Below the pieces are notes generated by a model. That model searched no databases and was not told where the DNA came from. It saw nothing but the letters and a program-made list of their open reading frames with translations. The translations under genes were made by a program, and so were the position numbers. From Hydrogenophaga sp. (GTDB lineage Bacteria > Pseudomonadota > Gammaproteobacteria > Burkholderiales > Burkholderiaceae_C), in assembly GCF_025699295.1 (NCBI RefSeq), contig NZ_JAILWB010000008.1, positions 156,463 through 220,462 of the forward strand: DNA of 64,000 nucleotides, read 5' to 3'. Every line of letters begins with the position of its first letter. The first letter of the stretch is position 1. Positions 28,528 to 38,575 of this stretch are shown here, one piece after another.

Positions 28528-29871
28528 TCAATCGATCCGGCTCAGTGTGTTCGTGGCCATCATGTGCGGAACACCGGTGACCATGGCCAGCGCGTTGAAG
28601 TGTTTCGCCTGTACGCGCGCGGCAAGGGCTTCCCCCGCCCCTGCCGAGGAGGTGACGAGTGCGAGCGAATGCGCCGGCTTTGTAAGCTGCTTCAAGAGAA
28701 GCGCGCCCCCTGGCAGCGCTTCGTCAGCGATCACCAGGCGCATCGTTTGCTGCAAGCCACCCGCCGTACCCAAGGGGGCCACCGCAACGATGCGTTCGTT
28801 CCGGAGGCAATGCGGTCCAGGCCAGTCGAAAACTAGGTTTCTCGGGTCCGTTGCGCACATGAGGACGGGCTGTTCTCCCTCGCGCAAGATGACTACCGCC
28901 AGCCTCGCTCTCGTGATCCCTGCCTCCCCGTCGGCGCTTTCAGTGACGCTAACACCCATCCCGAAAGCAATCGCTCCCGCATCCGTGGCCGGGTTCGTTT
29001 CTCGTGCAAACGAAGCGACTTCCTCGACCGGATGCACCCCGAAAGCATTCACCCCAGTGAGGACCAGCCCGACCTTCGCTCCGGGCTCGTCTGCGCCGCC
29101 GAGCGCTGCCAAACTAAGTTTCGTGCGAGCAATCCGCTCCTCCAAGGTGACCGCTCCAGCCTCTCCCAGCCGCCCCCATCTGCTTTGAACGGCTGCAGCC
29201 TGCCCTGCCTGCCGCGGGACCACGGTTTGGTCGCCAAGGCCCTTTCCGATCACCGCAAACGCGATGATCAGCGCCAGCCCGCGCGCCGAATGCCATGCCC
29301 AGCGCTTGATGGTTCGATGACGCTCAGACAGCACGTGGTACACGGTGAACGCAGTGACGACTGGCCCAAGCACCAGGGTTGCTAGCCCCCACGAGCCTTT
29401 CGCGTCGAAGGCCCAGCCCCAGGCTGGATGTACAGCACCCATGAGGCCCAGCGGCGTCAGCAGTGTGAGCGACCAAGCCAACACCAGACGCAACGCCACG
29501 TGGCCAGCGCGCCGGCGCGGATCGACCACCATCGTCCACATGATCGCGGCGAGCGCCGATCCCCCAAGCCACAGCGTCAGTTTCGGCAGAACATCCGCCC
29601 CCACCATTGGTGATTGCAGCGCGCTGACTGGCAAGGAACTCAACGCTCCGAGATAGTAGCCACCGGCCAAGGTGAACGCAGACCACTTCCTGCGACAGAG
29701 AGCCACAGCTACAGGCAAGACGATGCTCAGGCCGGCCGCCCAGGTCGACAGGGGCCATGCAACAGCCCCCAATGCAGCGCCTGCAACCAAGAGCCCCAGG
29801 GTGACCCCCGCACGGGGTGGGACTGTCTGCGGAGTTGTTTTGCCCAAGAGTGGGTCAGATTGTGTGCGCAT
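28528..29871 (-). CDS. TraB-like CN-hydrolase paralogue, probably catalytically degenerate
   Basis: Multi-TM N-terminus as in 42509-43786; VLTGVNAFGVHP and LVIADEALPGGALLL at the positions of VVWPESIIGTYNP and AFIFCYEEYMPFFYLL. Confidence 0.5.
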   Translation of the reverse strand: MRTQSDPLLGKTTPQTVPPRAGVTLGLLVAGAALGAVAWPLSTWAAGLSIVLPVAVALCRRKWSAFTLAGGYYLGALSSLPVSALQSPMVGADVLPKLTLWLGGSALAAIMWTMVVDPRRRAGHVALRLVLAWSLTLLTPLGLMGAVHPAWGWAFDAKGSWGLATLVLGPVVTAFTVYHVLSERHRTIKRWAWHSARGLALIIAFAVIGKGLGDQTVVPRQAGQAAAVQSRWGRLGEAGAVTLEERIARTKLSLAALGGADEPGAKVGLVLTGVNAFGVHPVEEVASFARETNPATDAGAIAFGMGVSVTESADGEAGITRARLAVVILREGEQPVLMCATDPRNLVFDWPGPHCLRNERIVAVAPLGTAGGLQQTMRLVIADEALPGGALLLKQLTKPAHSLALVTSSAGAGEALAARVQAKHFNALAMVTGVPHMMATNTLSRID

Positions 29872-30021
29872 CGTCTGATCAAGTTATCACGCCGGTCTTG
29901 CGATGCAACCCCGCCCGGGGCCGGTCTTCGGGGTGGTATGGGGCCGTTGATCGCCCCTCCTCCTGTTGTTTGGGCACCTAAAGTCACTTTCAACATTTTC
30001 AAACAGCTGGAGAGCACTCCC

Positions 30022-30870
30022 ATGTCACAAGCCCCGAGCGCCGCCGAACTGGCTGCCATCAATCAAATCACTGCCACACGCCAGCGCGCCCTGGTGGAAG
30101 TCTTCGAGGCTGGATTCGCCAGCAACTTCCAAAGCCCCGTTGTCTTCCTGGACAACATGCAACTGCAGTCCCCCCTTTCGGTGCGCTTCTATCGCCGGGA
30201 CTTTGCATACCTGTCCAAGCAGCTGTACCTGGAGTATCAGTACCGCAGCTGGCGTGGCTACAACCCTGAGGTGCTCGACCGCTACAACGAAGTCATCACC
30301 AAGAAGCTCACGAACATCAACATCATGTTCACCAATACCATCAACCGCCTGGAGAAGCTGCTGCAGCAGAACAGTGTGGTGATGGAGAGCTCGCTGTTCC
30401 CCAACCCCGTGACGGTGACCGTGCCGGTGATTGCCTCGCATGCCCGTGCCTATTTCCAGCTGCTGAGCGATCTGGACCGTGTGAACCTGCTGGCCGGCAC
30501 CGCCAACCTGCTGGGCGTGATCGACTCCAAGCAACGCACCGAAGCCGAGTTCATCTGCAAGAAGGCCGTCCGCGCGTTCCGCTCCATCCTGATGAACGAA
30601 GTGGCCAAGCTCTACCGTGAAGCCAAGCGCGTCATGGAAGAGCAGAAGAACGGTGGCAAGGTTGATCCCTCGATGTCGGCTATCGTTGCCGAGCAGGGAA
30701 AAGAGATCGCTGCATTCGAATCGAGTGCAGACGAGGGCTCCGAGGCCGACAGTGCTCTGGCCATTGGCAACGCCGATCCATCGCAACTCATCGATGACGC
30801 TGCGGCTGCGGCCGTCGCCGCTTCTGCTGCCACCAAGGGCCGCAAGAAGGCCGCGACGACCACCGCCTGA
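30022..30870 (+). CDS. Conserved plasmid/ICE protein, possibly DUF1845/AcaB-like
   Basis: MSQAPSAAELAAINQITATRQRALVEVFEAGFASNFQSPVVFLDNMQLQSPLSVRFYRRDFAYLSKQLYLEYQ; family name from memory only. Confidence 0.4.
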   Translation: MSQAPSAAELAAINQITATRQRALVEVFEAGFASNFQSPVVFLDNMQLQSPLSVRFYRRDFAYLSKQLYLEYQYRSWRGYNPEVLDRYNEVITKKLTNINIMFTNTINRLEKLLQQNSVVMESSLFPNPVTVTVPVIASHARAYFQLLSDLDRVNLLAGTANLLGVIDSKQRTEAEFICKKAVRAFRSILMNEVAKLYREAKRVMEEQKNGGKVDPSMSAIVAEQGKEIAAFESSADEGSEADSALAIGNADPSQLIDDAAAAAVAASAATKGRKKAATTTA

Positions 30871-30914
30871 CCCGTTTTCTCCCTTCTCATCTTTCGCTCC
30901 CAAGAGATGAGCTT

Positions 30915-30944
30915 TGGGCCGTGGCAACGCGGCCCATTTTTTTT
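30915..30944 (+). terminator. Rho-independent terminator
   Basis: GGGCCGTGGCAACGCGGCCC followed by ATTTTTTTT. Confidence 0.85.
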
Positions 30945-30971
30945 GGCCTTTGATCAGCAGTAGGACAAGCC

Positions 30972-32753
30972 ATGGCCTTCACCCGGGCACAGCAGCAAGC
31001 CATCGACCACGACGGACACATGCTCATCGTGGCGGGGCCCGGCTCTGGCAAGACGACGACCTCGGTCGCCAAGGCCATGCGCATCCTCGCCGATCCGCGG
31101 CGAAGCCTCATCATGGTGACCTTCACCAAGGAAGGGGCCGTGGAAATGCGCCGCCGCTTGGACGCCGCCCAGCAAAAGGCAGGTGGCGCCCCCTTCCGTG
31201 AGGAACGACTGATCATCTCGACGTTTCACAGTATCGCGATCAAGCACCTCTACCGCCACACGCCGCGCCAAAAAGTCCTGAGCCCGGTGCAGCAGAACAT
31301 TTTGCTCAACGATGCAATGAGCATGTTCATCCACGATGCGGAGGAGCAAAAGGCAGCGCGCCAGGGTTTTGAGTCCTACATGTATGCGGTGGACCGCTCG
31401 AGCCTGGCCTTGCCTGAGGAGGTCTACCGGGTTATCCAGCGCTACAGCGAGCGACTGCGCGACACCGGCCATACCGACCTGTACTCAATCATGCGCGACT
31501 GTGCGCTACGCGTACACGAAGGCACCATCCCACCCATGCCGTTCACGGACATGCTGGTAGACGAGGGTCAGGACACGGACGATCTGCAGAAACACTGGAT
31601 CTTTGCGCACGCGCGCGCCGGCTGCCGCGTCACTATCGTGGGCGACGACGATCAGTCCATCTACGAGTGGCGCCAAGCCTTGGGCTACGCTGGGATGAAG
31701 TCGTTCATGGACACGTTTCGGGCCAAGCGCATCGAGCTGGGCGACAACTTCCGGTGCCGCTCTGAGATCCTGTCCCATGCCGTCACGCTGGTGGGGCTCA
31801 ACAAGGCGCGGCTGGAGAAGACACTGGTGGCTCGCCGCGGCAAAGGAGGCAGCATCGGCGCATACAACACTGCCAGTGCCACGCACCAGGCGCGCGAGTT
31901 GGCTGCGCTGGTTGCAGAAACCCCCGCGCAGCATTCCAATGCGGTTGTGTTGGCGCGCAAGAACCGCTCCCTGGACTTGCTCGAGATGGAGCTGCGCGCC
32001 GAGGGTGTGGAGTACATGCGCCTGGGCAAGAGCATCTGGGACAACCCTAACATTGCGGGCTACCTGTCGTTCCTGCAAACGCTGCTGGACAACTCGCCTG
32101 TGGGCGTTCTCGGTGTGATGCAGTACCACGGCATCAGCGAGGATCTCAAATCTGAGGTGCTGCGCTCCATGGATGGTAGTGCTGCGACCTTTCTTGACGG
32201 CGAGGTGCCGGATCTCGATCATGCGACAGCCCAGGACCACAAGAACCTGCAGGAGCTTGCCAATAGCTGCGCGTACTGGCGCAAACAGCTACGTGCATCT
32301 CGCACCGGCGTGACAGGTTCGGTGCGAGAGGTGATCTTGGAGGTGGGTTCGCTCTATTCCGGCTGGATGAAGCGGCGCCACACGTCCGAGCTGGTCGATA
32401 TCTGCTCGCGAATCCTCAGCGACCTGAGCGGAACCCTCTCCAGTCGCCTGAAACTGGTCAGCACGCGCTCTCGCGACCTTGACAGTGTTCCCCTGGTCCT
32501 GATGACCATGCACGGCTCCAAGGGCCTGGAATTTGAAACGGTGCACGTGATCGATGCCAGCGCGAGCGACACCGACTCGCATGTGGCCAACTACGAAGCC
32601 GAGCGCAGGCTGATGTACGTGGCGCTCACCCGTGCGAAGAATCGCTGCATGGTCTGGTATTCGGGAAAGCCCCATATGACGGTCACCGAGGCCCGAATCC
32701 CGGTCAAGCACCGGTACGAGGAGGTCAAGGAGCTTCTATTGAAGGGCAACTGA
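30972..32753 (+). CDS. UvrD/Rep-type (SF1) DNA helicase
   Basis: IVAGPGSGKTTTSVAKAM, LVDEGQDTDDLQ, GDDDQSIYEWRQA, MHGSKGLEFETVHVIDAS, YVALTRAKNR. Confidence 0.9.
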   Translation: MAFTRAQQQAIDHDGHMLIVAGPGSGKTTTSVAKAMRILADPRRSLIMVTFTKEGAVEMRRRLDAAQQKAGGAPFREERLIISTFHSIAIKHLYRHTPRQKVLSPVQQNILLNDAMSMFIHDAEEQKAARQGFESYMYAVDRSSLALPEEVYRVIQRYSERLRDTGHTDLYSIMRDCALRVHEGTIPPMPFTDMLVDEGQDTDDLQKHWIFAHARAGCRVTIVGDDDQSIYEWRQALGYAGMKSFMDTFRAKRIELGDNFRCRSEILSHAVTLVGLNKARLEKTLVARRGKGGSIGAYNTASATHQARELAALVAETPAQHSNAVVLARKNRSLDLLEMELRAEGVEYMRLGKSIWDNPNIAGYLSFLQTLLDNSPVGVLGVMQYHGISEDLKSEVLRSMDGSAATFLDGEVPDLDHATAQDHKNLQELANSCAYWRKQLRASRTGVTGSVREVILEVGSLYSGWMKRRHTSELVDICSRILSDLSGTLSSRLKLVSTRSRDLDSVPLVLMTMHGSKGLEFETVHVIDASASDTDSHVANYEAERRLMYVALTRAKNRCMVWYSGKPHMTVTEARIPVKHRYEEVKELLLKGN

Positions 32754-32965
32754 TGCGCCGGGTGCACGAGCCGCTGGAGATGGTCTACGAGCGCAGGCCA
32801 CACCGCATGCTCGTGCTGGAGTCTGACAGCACCCAGGAACTTGACGAATTGGTGGAGCGCGCGCGTGGCAAGGGGTGGCAGGACTACCTCGAAGGTCGCG
32901 TTCCAGCCGATGGCTGGTACAGCGCATGGATGCTCAAACCTGCCGGTGAAGCACCACCGCCGTAG
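32753..32965 (+). CDS. Small hypothetical protein
   Basis: TGATG overlap with the helicase stop; 70 aa. Confidence 0.5.
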   Translation: MRRVHEPLEMVYERRPHRMLVLESDSTQELDELVERARGKGWQDYLEGRVPADGWYSAWMLKPAGEAPPP

Positions 32966-32978
32966 CAATTCCTGGCCA

Positions 32979-33680
32979 TCACCCTGCAAGAGTCTGGTCG
33001 CTCACATAGACGCCTCGGGACGCTCGCGCTGAGAGTGCGTTGTATCCCTCCATGAGCACCGTCATCGGCAGCTCGTAGACGAGATCGGGGCCACTGGTGT
33101 CATAGATGACCACCATCTGCTGCTCGATGGACGCCCCTCCTCGCACCGCGACCACACGAACGACATGATTCTGGGGTCGCACCAGTGGCGGGGTGTAGTC
33201 CAGTTGGCGTTGGGCCGACAAGTACCGGTAGATTGGCTTCGCAGAGAGCGCCACGATCACGACTCGCGAGGCCCGCACTCCCCCAACGATCATGGCGTGA
33301 GCCTCAGCGGTTGGCGTTAGCTTCCCGGACAGCAGCGCACCCATCGCTCCGCCAACATACTTCCCCGGCATGCCAAGGCGCGCCAGGACGTCGCCGTACG
33401 CCGTGATCGCCTCGACCCGGTTGGCGATTTCCCGCACTCTCGCTTCGGTCGGAACGCTTTTGCCCAGTGCGATGGCGGCGCCTCTGACCTGGTAGAACAC
33501 GCAGGTGTCCCCGACTTGCCTCTCTGCAGCCTTGGTCGCTGCATTGATCCACGCGGCTTGTTTCCCATAGGCCGCCGCCTCAACAGCCACCGAAAGCCGT
33601 TCGCCGGCCTGCGTGGCCGAGAGGTGAAGCATTGCCAGCAGCGCGGCGATGAGAAGAAGAAGGTTCCTGGTACGTGTCAT
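32979..33680 (-). CDS. Secreted hypothetical protein
   Basis: Signal peptide MTRTRNLLLLIAALLAMLHLSATQAGE; 233 aa. Confidence 0.5.
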   Translation of the reverse strand: MTRTRNLLLLIAALLAMLHLSATQAGERLSVAVEAAAYGKQAAWINAATKAAERQVGDTCVFYQVRGAAIALGKSVPTEARVREIANRVEAITAYGDVLARLGMPGKYVGGAMGALLSGKLTPTAEAHAMIVGGVRASRVVIVALSAKPIYRYLSAQRQLDYTPPLVRPQNHVVRVVAVRGGASIEQQMVVIYDTSGPDLVYELPMTVLMEGYNALSARASRGVYVSDQTLAG

Positions 33681-33785
33681 GTTCGAGTCATTTCGACAGT
33701 TGAGGTGAATTCAAGATATCTGAGTCTCTCGAAACTTCCAGATCGGTTGTCGAAGGCGGTGGTGGCATGTGCACCTCAGCCCCTC

Positions 33786-33820
33786 AAAAAAAAGGCCCGA
33801 GCGCAATGCCCGGGCCTTTT
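33786..33820. terminator. Bidirectional rho-independent terminator
   Basis: AAAAAAAAGGCCCGAGCGCAATGCCCGGGCCTTTT. Confidence 0.85.
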
Positions 33821-33846
33821 CCGTGTGTTGTTGAACCTGCAGCACG

Positions 33847-34719
33847 TCAAGCCGCGACGGCCTCCTCATGTTGCTTCTTCTTGCGCTTGGCCACCACGGA
33901 CGGCCTCTCGACCTTGTGGCGCTTGCCATCGCGAACGATGCCAAAGCGTTCCCACACCGCGGCGTCGATCCGCAAGGGCGTCACCATCATCCGGTTGAGG
34001 TTGATGAACGCACCCTGCGTATCTAGACGCCCCTCGGTGAACAGCATCCACAGCAGATTCGCTGCGAAATCCGACACCGTCGTGTTGATGTACAGGCTCT
34101 GCTTCTCCAGCGCTTCGGCCAATGAACACGATGGCGTGTTGTCCTTGTCCTCGGCAGCCGAGTCGATGAGATCTGGGTAGAACTCAGCGATGTGCGGCAG
34201 TCGCTTCGGGTCGTCCTTCACCTTGCGGCGCGACGTGACCTGCCCGAGCACCACCTGCCCATCGTTGGCACGGTTTCCCGTGTCCAACCAATAGCGGGTG
34301 CCGCTCGCACAGTTCTCCAAGCCTCGCAGGATCGCCAGGCGGGCAGCGCGGTTGTCCACCGCGCCTATCACCAGGTCGAAGGCATCCAGGCTGGCTCGGG
34401 TTCCGAGGATGGCCGGTTGCGCCTTCCATCTCGTGCACTCCAGCGCCATGTTTGCTCTGTTGACCAGGACATCGCACTTGTATGCGCCGATGTCGCTTGG
34501 GTAGAACGCCTGTCGCCCGATGTTGGCAGCAGACACCGTGTCCGGATCCACAACCACCACATCGAGGCCATTGGGATGACCTTTCGCCTTCAGTGCACGG
34601 TGCAGCGCAACGAGCTTCTCGAGCATTCGACTACCTGTGCCTCCTGCTCCCACGAGGAGCACTTTCACAGCGCGCGTCATCAGCTTTCCGTCTAGCACGT
34701 GAGTATCGCGTGGCTTCAC
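33847..34719 (-). CDS. PRTRC system ThiF family protein
   Basis: VKVLLVGAGGTGSRMLEKL, VVVDPDTVSAANIGRQAF, LVIGAVDNRAARLAI ThiF fold, at the end of the PRTRC gene order. Confidence 0.85.
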   Translation of the reverse strand: MKPRDTHVLDGKLMTRAVKVLLVGAGGTGSRMLEKLVALHRALKAKGHPNGLDVVVVDPDTVSAANIGRQAFYPSDIGAYKCDVLVNRANMALECTRWKAQPAILGTRASLDAFDLVIGAVDNRAARLAILRGLENCASGTRYWLDTGNRANDGQVVLGQVTSRRKVKDDPKRLPHIAEFYPDLIDSAAEDKDNTPSCSLAEALEKQSLYINTTVSDFAANLLWMLFTEGRLDTQGAFINLNRMMVTPLRIDAAVWERFGIVRDGKRHKVERPSVVAKRKKKQHEEAVAA

Positions 34720-35342
34720 AGCGTCACCTCCAGGCTGCCATCGGCTTTGATCGCCGCTGGCATGTAGAGGCCCGCCATGCAGAGCCGGATGGCCGAACTT
34801 GGCGTTGCGTGATCCAGGTTTCCCAGAACCGCACTGAACTTCATGGAGCCGTGATCGTCTTGATCATCGACCTCGGAGAAGAACGCTCGATGCTCTCCGT
34901 GGCTGTGGAAATCCACCACCAGGTGTTCGCTATCCGCCATGCGAACCTCTTCGAACTGCACGTAGACCGCGTTGGCGACCACGCTCTTGCGAACCTGATA
35001 GCGCCACTGGTTGGTCTTGGAGTTCCAGATCAGAGCGGCGGCGACCTCATTCGGAAGCGCTGCGCGCGCGTCGGCGGTGAACTGACGAATCAGATCAGCC
35101 GGAACACGAGAGCAGCGCACCCGAACAGAGGCTTCCAACTCCCCGTAGGGAAGCTGCAGACCGCCGTCGAGACTTGCCACCGGATGCACGATCTGCAGCC
35201 AGGGAAGGCTGACTTCGCGCATCACGCCGGTTTTGCCGACCAAGAAGCGAACTCCATGCTCGGCGTATTCTTGCAGGGGCTCCGCAGTCGGTACCGCCAC
35301 AAGCGGGAAGGCGCTCAGGATCGCCTTGTCCATGTTGTTCAT
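34716..35342 (-). CDS. PRTRC system protein A
   Basis: 208 aa; LVVDFHSHGEHRAFFSEVDDQDDHGSMKFSAVLG (JAB/MPN-like HSH motif); between ThiF and protein B. Confidence 0.75.
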   Translation of the reverse strand: MNNMDKAILSAFPLVAVPTAEPLQEYAEHGVRFLVGKTGVMREVSLPWLQIVHPVASLDGGLQLPYGELEASVRVRCSRVPADLIRQFTADARAALPNEVAAALIWNSKTNQWRYQVRKSVVANAVYVQFEEVRMADSEHLVVDFHSHGEHRAFFSEVDDQDDHGSMKFSAVLGNLDHATPSSAIRLCMAGLYMPAAIKADGSLEVTL

Positions 35343-36112
35343 CAGAATTCTCCTTCGGCCCGAACGTGCGGGCGCTCATAGAAATCGAGCGCCAACAGAT
35401 CGTTGACGTTGAGTTTGATGTCCACCAGAACGTTCTCGGGGAACGTCTTGGCAGGCCGATTGAGTTGCTTCTGCCAAAAGGCGCAGGGCTCAACCCCGAG
35501 GGTCAACCTGTCCTTCTGACGGAAGTTCGGGTGGGTGAAGTTCGATCCGAAGAAGAACCGTTCCCAGGCCTCGAGGTCGTTGCGCTGATCCTCTTCCGGC
35601 AGCATGGCGTTGCCCACGCAGACCTGGCCGTTGGACCACACGTTGAAGAACGGGGCTTGAAACAGTTGGGTCTGCCTCGTCGGTGCAGCGTCGCCCTTGA
35701 AGGCGAAGACATGCAGCGTGCGAGCCGCGGCCATGAACACCAGCCCCGGGGTGGGACAGGTGCCTTTACCGCTGAACTCGACCAGGCTGTGACTGCTCGC
35801 CTTGAAGAACATCGCGCGCTTGCGCGGCGGTGTCCACCAGATGAGCCGCCCCATACCCCTTGCGAGGATGGCCGGGTCGTTCCACTCGATGCTGGGCCGA
35901 TCCTTGGGTTTGAGCCCTTCGATCAGCGCCTTGTAATCGCCCTCTGTGAGGGGGCTTCCCGGTCGAATCATGGGCTTACCGTCCATGAGCTCGATCGGAT
36001 GCTTCGTCGCGTAAGCGTCTCGGCTTGCGCGCGACTGGTAGACCAGTAGGGCATGGGTCAGGTTGTACTGATCGCCCAGGCTGTCCGCTTCAAATTTCAT
36101 CGTCGTCTCCAT
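35342..36112 (-). CDS. PRTRC system protein B
   Basis: 256 aa; overlaps neighbours; position in the cassette. Confidence 0.75.
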   Translation of the reverse strand: METTMKFEADSLGDQYNLTHALLVYQSRASRDAYATKHPIELMDGKPMIRPGSPLTEGDYKALIEGLKPKDRPSIEWNDPAILARGMGRLIWWTPPRKRAMFFKASSHSLVEFSGKGTCPTPGLVFMAAARTLHVFAFKGDAAPTRQTQLFQAPFFNVWSNGQVCVGNAMLPEEDQRNDLEAWERFFFGSNFTHPNFRQKDRLTLGVEPCAFWQKQLNRPAKTFPENVLVDIKLNVNDLLALDFYERPHVRAEGEF

Positions 36113-37214
36113 GGACGGAAAGGTGTGACATCAGCCGCTCGAGCAGATGCCACGCGTTGAGATAGTCCTTGAGTTGAACGACGAGCCCAGCGAGTTGCTG
36201 GTCCGTCACTCCATCCTTCAAGGGCAGGGTTTTGCGCGCGTAGGCCTCAACGACGTCGCCGGCGTTGTAGCTGTTCTCCTCCGCGTGGGCTGCCGTCTCC
36301 CAAAGGAGGTGCGGGTCATCCCAGGCCAAGAAGCACATAGCGCCGATCGACTCCATGTCGGCCGAGTACTCGTCCTGGAAGAAGCCGAACTCAGGCGCGC
36401 CCTTCTTGGTGAGCGCAGCGTGTACGTCCAGGGCCGCACTCACACACGGTGCTTGAGGGTGCTTGCCATTGGTCTTGAGCCAACGCTTCACCGCCCGAGT
36501 GCTGGCCGGCCGACCGTTTCTTTGCTTCTTGGCTTTTGGCTTGTAGGAAACAGTGCCAAGCAGGTGGGCGTGTCCTCCCACGCTGTTCAGAATGTCCGAA
36601 GGCCAGTGCACGTACTGCTCGCGCAGTGCTGCGATCTTGTCCTCAGATACCGGGGAATCGTCCTCGTACTCACGCGCACCCTCTTCTGCAAGCAGCAAGC
36701 GGGCAAAGCATTCGTCGGTGAACTCATCAAGCTCGCTTAGACGGTAGTCCAGGTGATAGGCCACCATCGCCATGTCGTACATGAACAGCCCCGAACAACG
36801 GGCCTGTTCCAGCACTTCGTTGACGAACCACCCCAAGCCAGCCATGGCGACCTCAAGGGGCTCGACCACCGGCTTGAGCTGGAAGGTTGGTAGATGTTGA
36901 TCCGCGCCGATGTAGATCGTCAGCAACTCGTCACTGACCTCCACGCGGGGGTGGCCGAGCAGGGTTTGCCCGAGACCTTCATAGCGCTGGCTCACGAAAT
37001 CGGTCCATTGCTGAGCGACCACTTCCTGCACCGACTGCATCTGCCCGCCGGGCAGCGCAACGCCAGAGGCTTCACCCGCGAGGGCAAAGCGTGCAAGTAC
37101 GCGAGATCGCTCTGATGCCTGCTCCAGCACGTAGGGGATCTCCGGGGAGATCGTGGGCAGGACGAAAAGCCCCGGGACCGCTACTGCGGCGGGGGCGCTT
37201 TCCATTGTTTCCAT
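36090..37214 (-). CDS. PRTRC system protein F
   Basis: 374 aa, first gene of the F-B-A-ThiF run; leader copy 6 upstream. Confidence 0.7.
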   Translation of the reverse strand: METMESAPAAVAVPGLFVLPTISPEIPYVLEQASERSRVLARFALAGEASGVALPGGQMQSVQEVVAQQWTDFVSQRYEGLGQTLLGHPRVEVSDELLTIYIGADQHLPTFQLKPVVEPLEVAMAGLGWFVNEVLEQARCSGLFMYDMAMVAYHLDYRLSELDEFTDECFARLLLAEEGAREYEDDSPVSEDKIAALREQYVHWPSDILNSVGGHAHLLGTVSYKPKAKKQRNGRPASTRAVKRWLKTNGKHPQAPCVSAALDVHAALTKKGAPEFGFFQDEYSADMESIGAMCFLAWDDPHLLWETAAHAEENSYNAGDVVEAYARKTLPLKDGVTDQQLAGLVVQLKDYLNAWHLLERLMSHLSVHGDDDEI

Positions 37215-37228
37215 GGGTTCTCCAGAGT

Positions 37229-37299
37229 CGGGAACCCAACATCCCCATCGGGAAGCGGGTTCCCAATGGGTAGGTAGAGGCGCAACGGCTAGGCGTCGC
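37229..37299 (-). promoter_or_regulatory. Structured 5' leader, copy 6 (upstream of PRTRC F)
   Basis: RNA sense: GCGACGCCUAGCCGUUGC hairpin, then UACCCAUU-[GGGAACCC]-GCUUCCCGAUGGGGAUGUU-[GGGUUCCC]-GACUCUGGAGAACCC-AUG. Confidence 0.75.
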
Positions 37300-37367
37300 G
37301 CGAAATCGCAAGGTGCGAAGACGGTGGGATTTTCGCAGACCCGCGCACTGGTGTCATCCGACCAGGT

Positions 37368-38462
37368 TCACCTCGCCCGCGGCAATATGCGGGTGGCGTT
37401 CTGAACTCCGCTCTCGTAAAGGTAGCCAAAAGGGTACCGCGCTGCCGCCAGCACGAGATAGGTAGTCTCGCGTGAGCCATCGTTACCCTCGTCAATCCAC
37501 CGCAAAACAGACGCCGGCACCGTCCTGGCAAGGATCCACCCGTTATGGCTGTCATCAGCGAAGAGGCGGTAGACGTTGTAAGCCTCTACTGGCGGGTCTC
37601 CTGACGCTCGCACCTGCCCAGATACGTCTTCCCATTCGATCAGAACGGCATGCTGACCGCTATTCGGCGACGTCACATGGGCTAGGCGCGTAACCTTGGG
37701 CTCCACCTCTAGAAGAGTGACAGGGTCCTGGCCGAACGCAATTTGGTTCGCCGTTATGACGATCACCGGCTTCGCGTCTGGCAGATCTACCTGACCTTCG
37801 TCAAAGTACTCAATCGGCGGGTTTGCCAACTCCAGGATGCTGCCTCTTGGCGGCCAATGGTGGATCTGGGTCTCGAATATGGGCTCTTTGCGAGACCGAA
37901 GTCGATGTGGTGCCGATGCCCCATCAGGCTGGAGGGTCAGGATCATCCGCCCACCCATCCGTAATTTCATTGCCGTCTGAGACGAGCGAGTGACTTCGCC
38001 CGCCATCACGAACCCGTCCTCCATGTGAACGAGCCATTGCGCCCCTATCGGCTGATAGGGCTCATCAGCAAGCAGTGACTTGGCGCGCCGAGTCACGTTG
38101 GCCAGGCCTACCGCCAGCCTCATAGGCCCAGCAGGCGCCAAAGGCGCAAAGCCATGCTTTGCGAATCGAAGGATCTCAACTGACTCGGACACCACCCCAC
38201 CAGCGGCAAGACTGACCGCCACCTCAGGTGATACGGAGTGGCTTTTTCGACATTGACTGCCGCATGCCGTCACCTCTGAATTGAGGTTGACTGGCTGGCC
38301 GTTGTACAGGGCACTCGCCGTCAACGCCAAGTGCAAAGAGGATGTTTCGAATTCACTCGCCTGCGCCAAGGGCTCGAACGCGCTCGCTACGCTCCCGTCA
38401 TCGGCGGCGGTGTTGATGCCAACAGGAGCGACATTGACGCCTGTAGTGCGGAGTAATGGCAT
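37368..38462 (-). CDS. Hypothetical protein with fibronectin type III-like C-terminus, inside the PRTRC locus
   Basis: 364 aa; PKVTRLAHVTSPNSGQHAVLIEWEDVSGQVRASGDPPVEAYNVYRLF. Confidence 0.4.
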   Translation of the reverse strand: MPLLRTTGVNVAPVGINTAADDGSVASAFEPLAQASEFETSSLHLALTASALYNGQPVNLNSEVTACGSQCRKSHSVSPEVAVSLAAGGVVSESVEILRFAKHGFAPLAPAGPMRLAVGLANVTRRAKSLLADEPYQPIGAQWLVHMEDGFVMAGEVTRSSQTAMKLRMGGRMILTLQPDGASAPHRLRSRKEPIFETQIHHWPPRGSILELANPPIEYFDEGQVDLPDAKPVIVITANQIAFGQDPVTLLEVEPKVTRLAHVTSPNSGQHAVLIEWEDVSGQVRASGDPPVEAYNVYRLFADDSHNGWILARTVPASVLRWIDEGNDGSRETTYLVLAAARYPFGYLYESGVQNATRILPRAR

Positions 38463-38575
38463 AAGCGCTCCTCCTATTCGAGTTTTCTGCGCCGACTATG
38501 ACTCGACCGAGAGGTGACGTTCACAGATGGACGCGCCACGCGTCGCGGCGCATCTACTGGAAGTTGCACGAACTC

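Noticed and set aside
29871-30021. Leader motif upstream of the plus-strand 30022 gene
   Set aside because: GC-rich hairpin (AACCCCGCCCGGGGCCGG) present but the nested stem could not be drawn convincingly.
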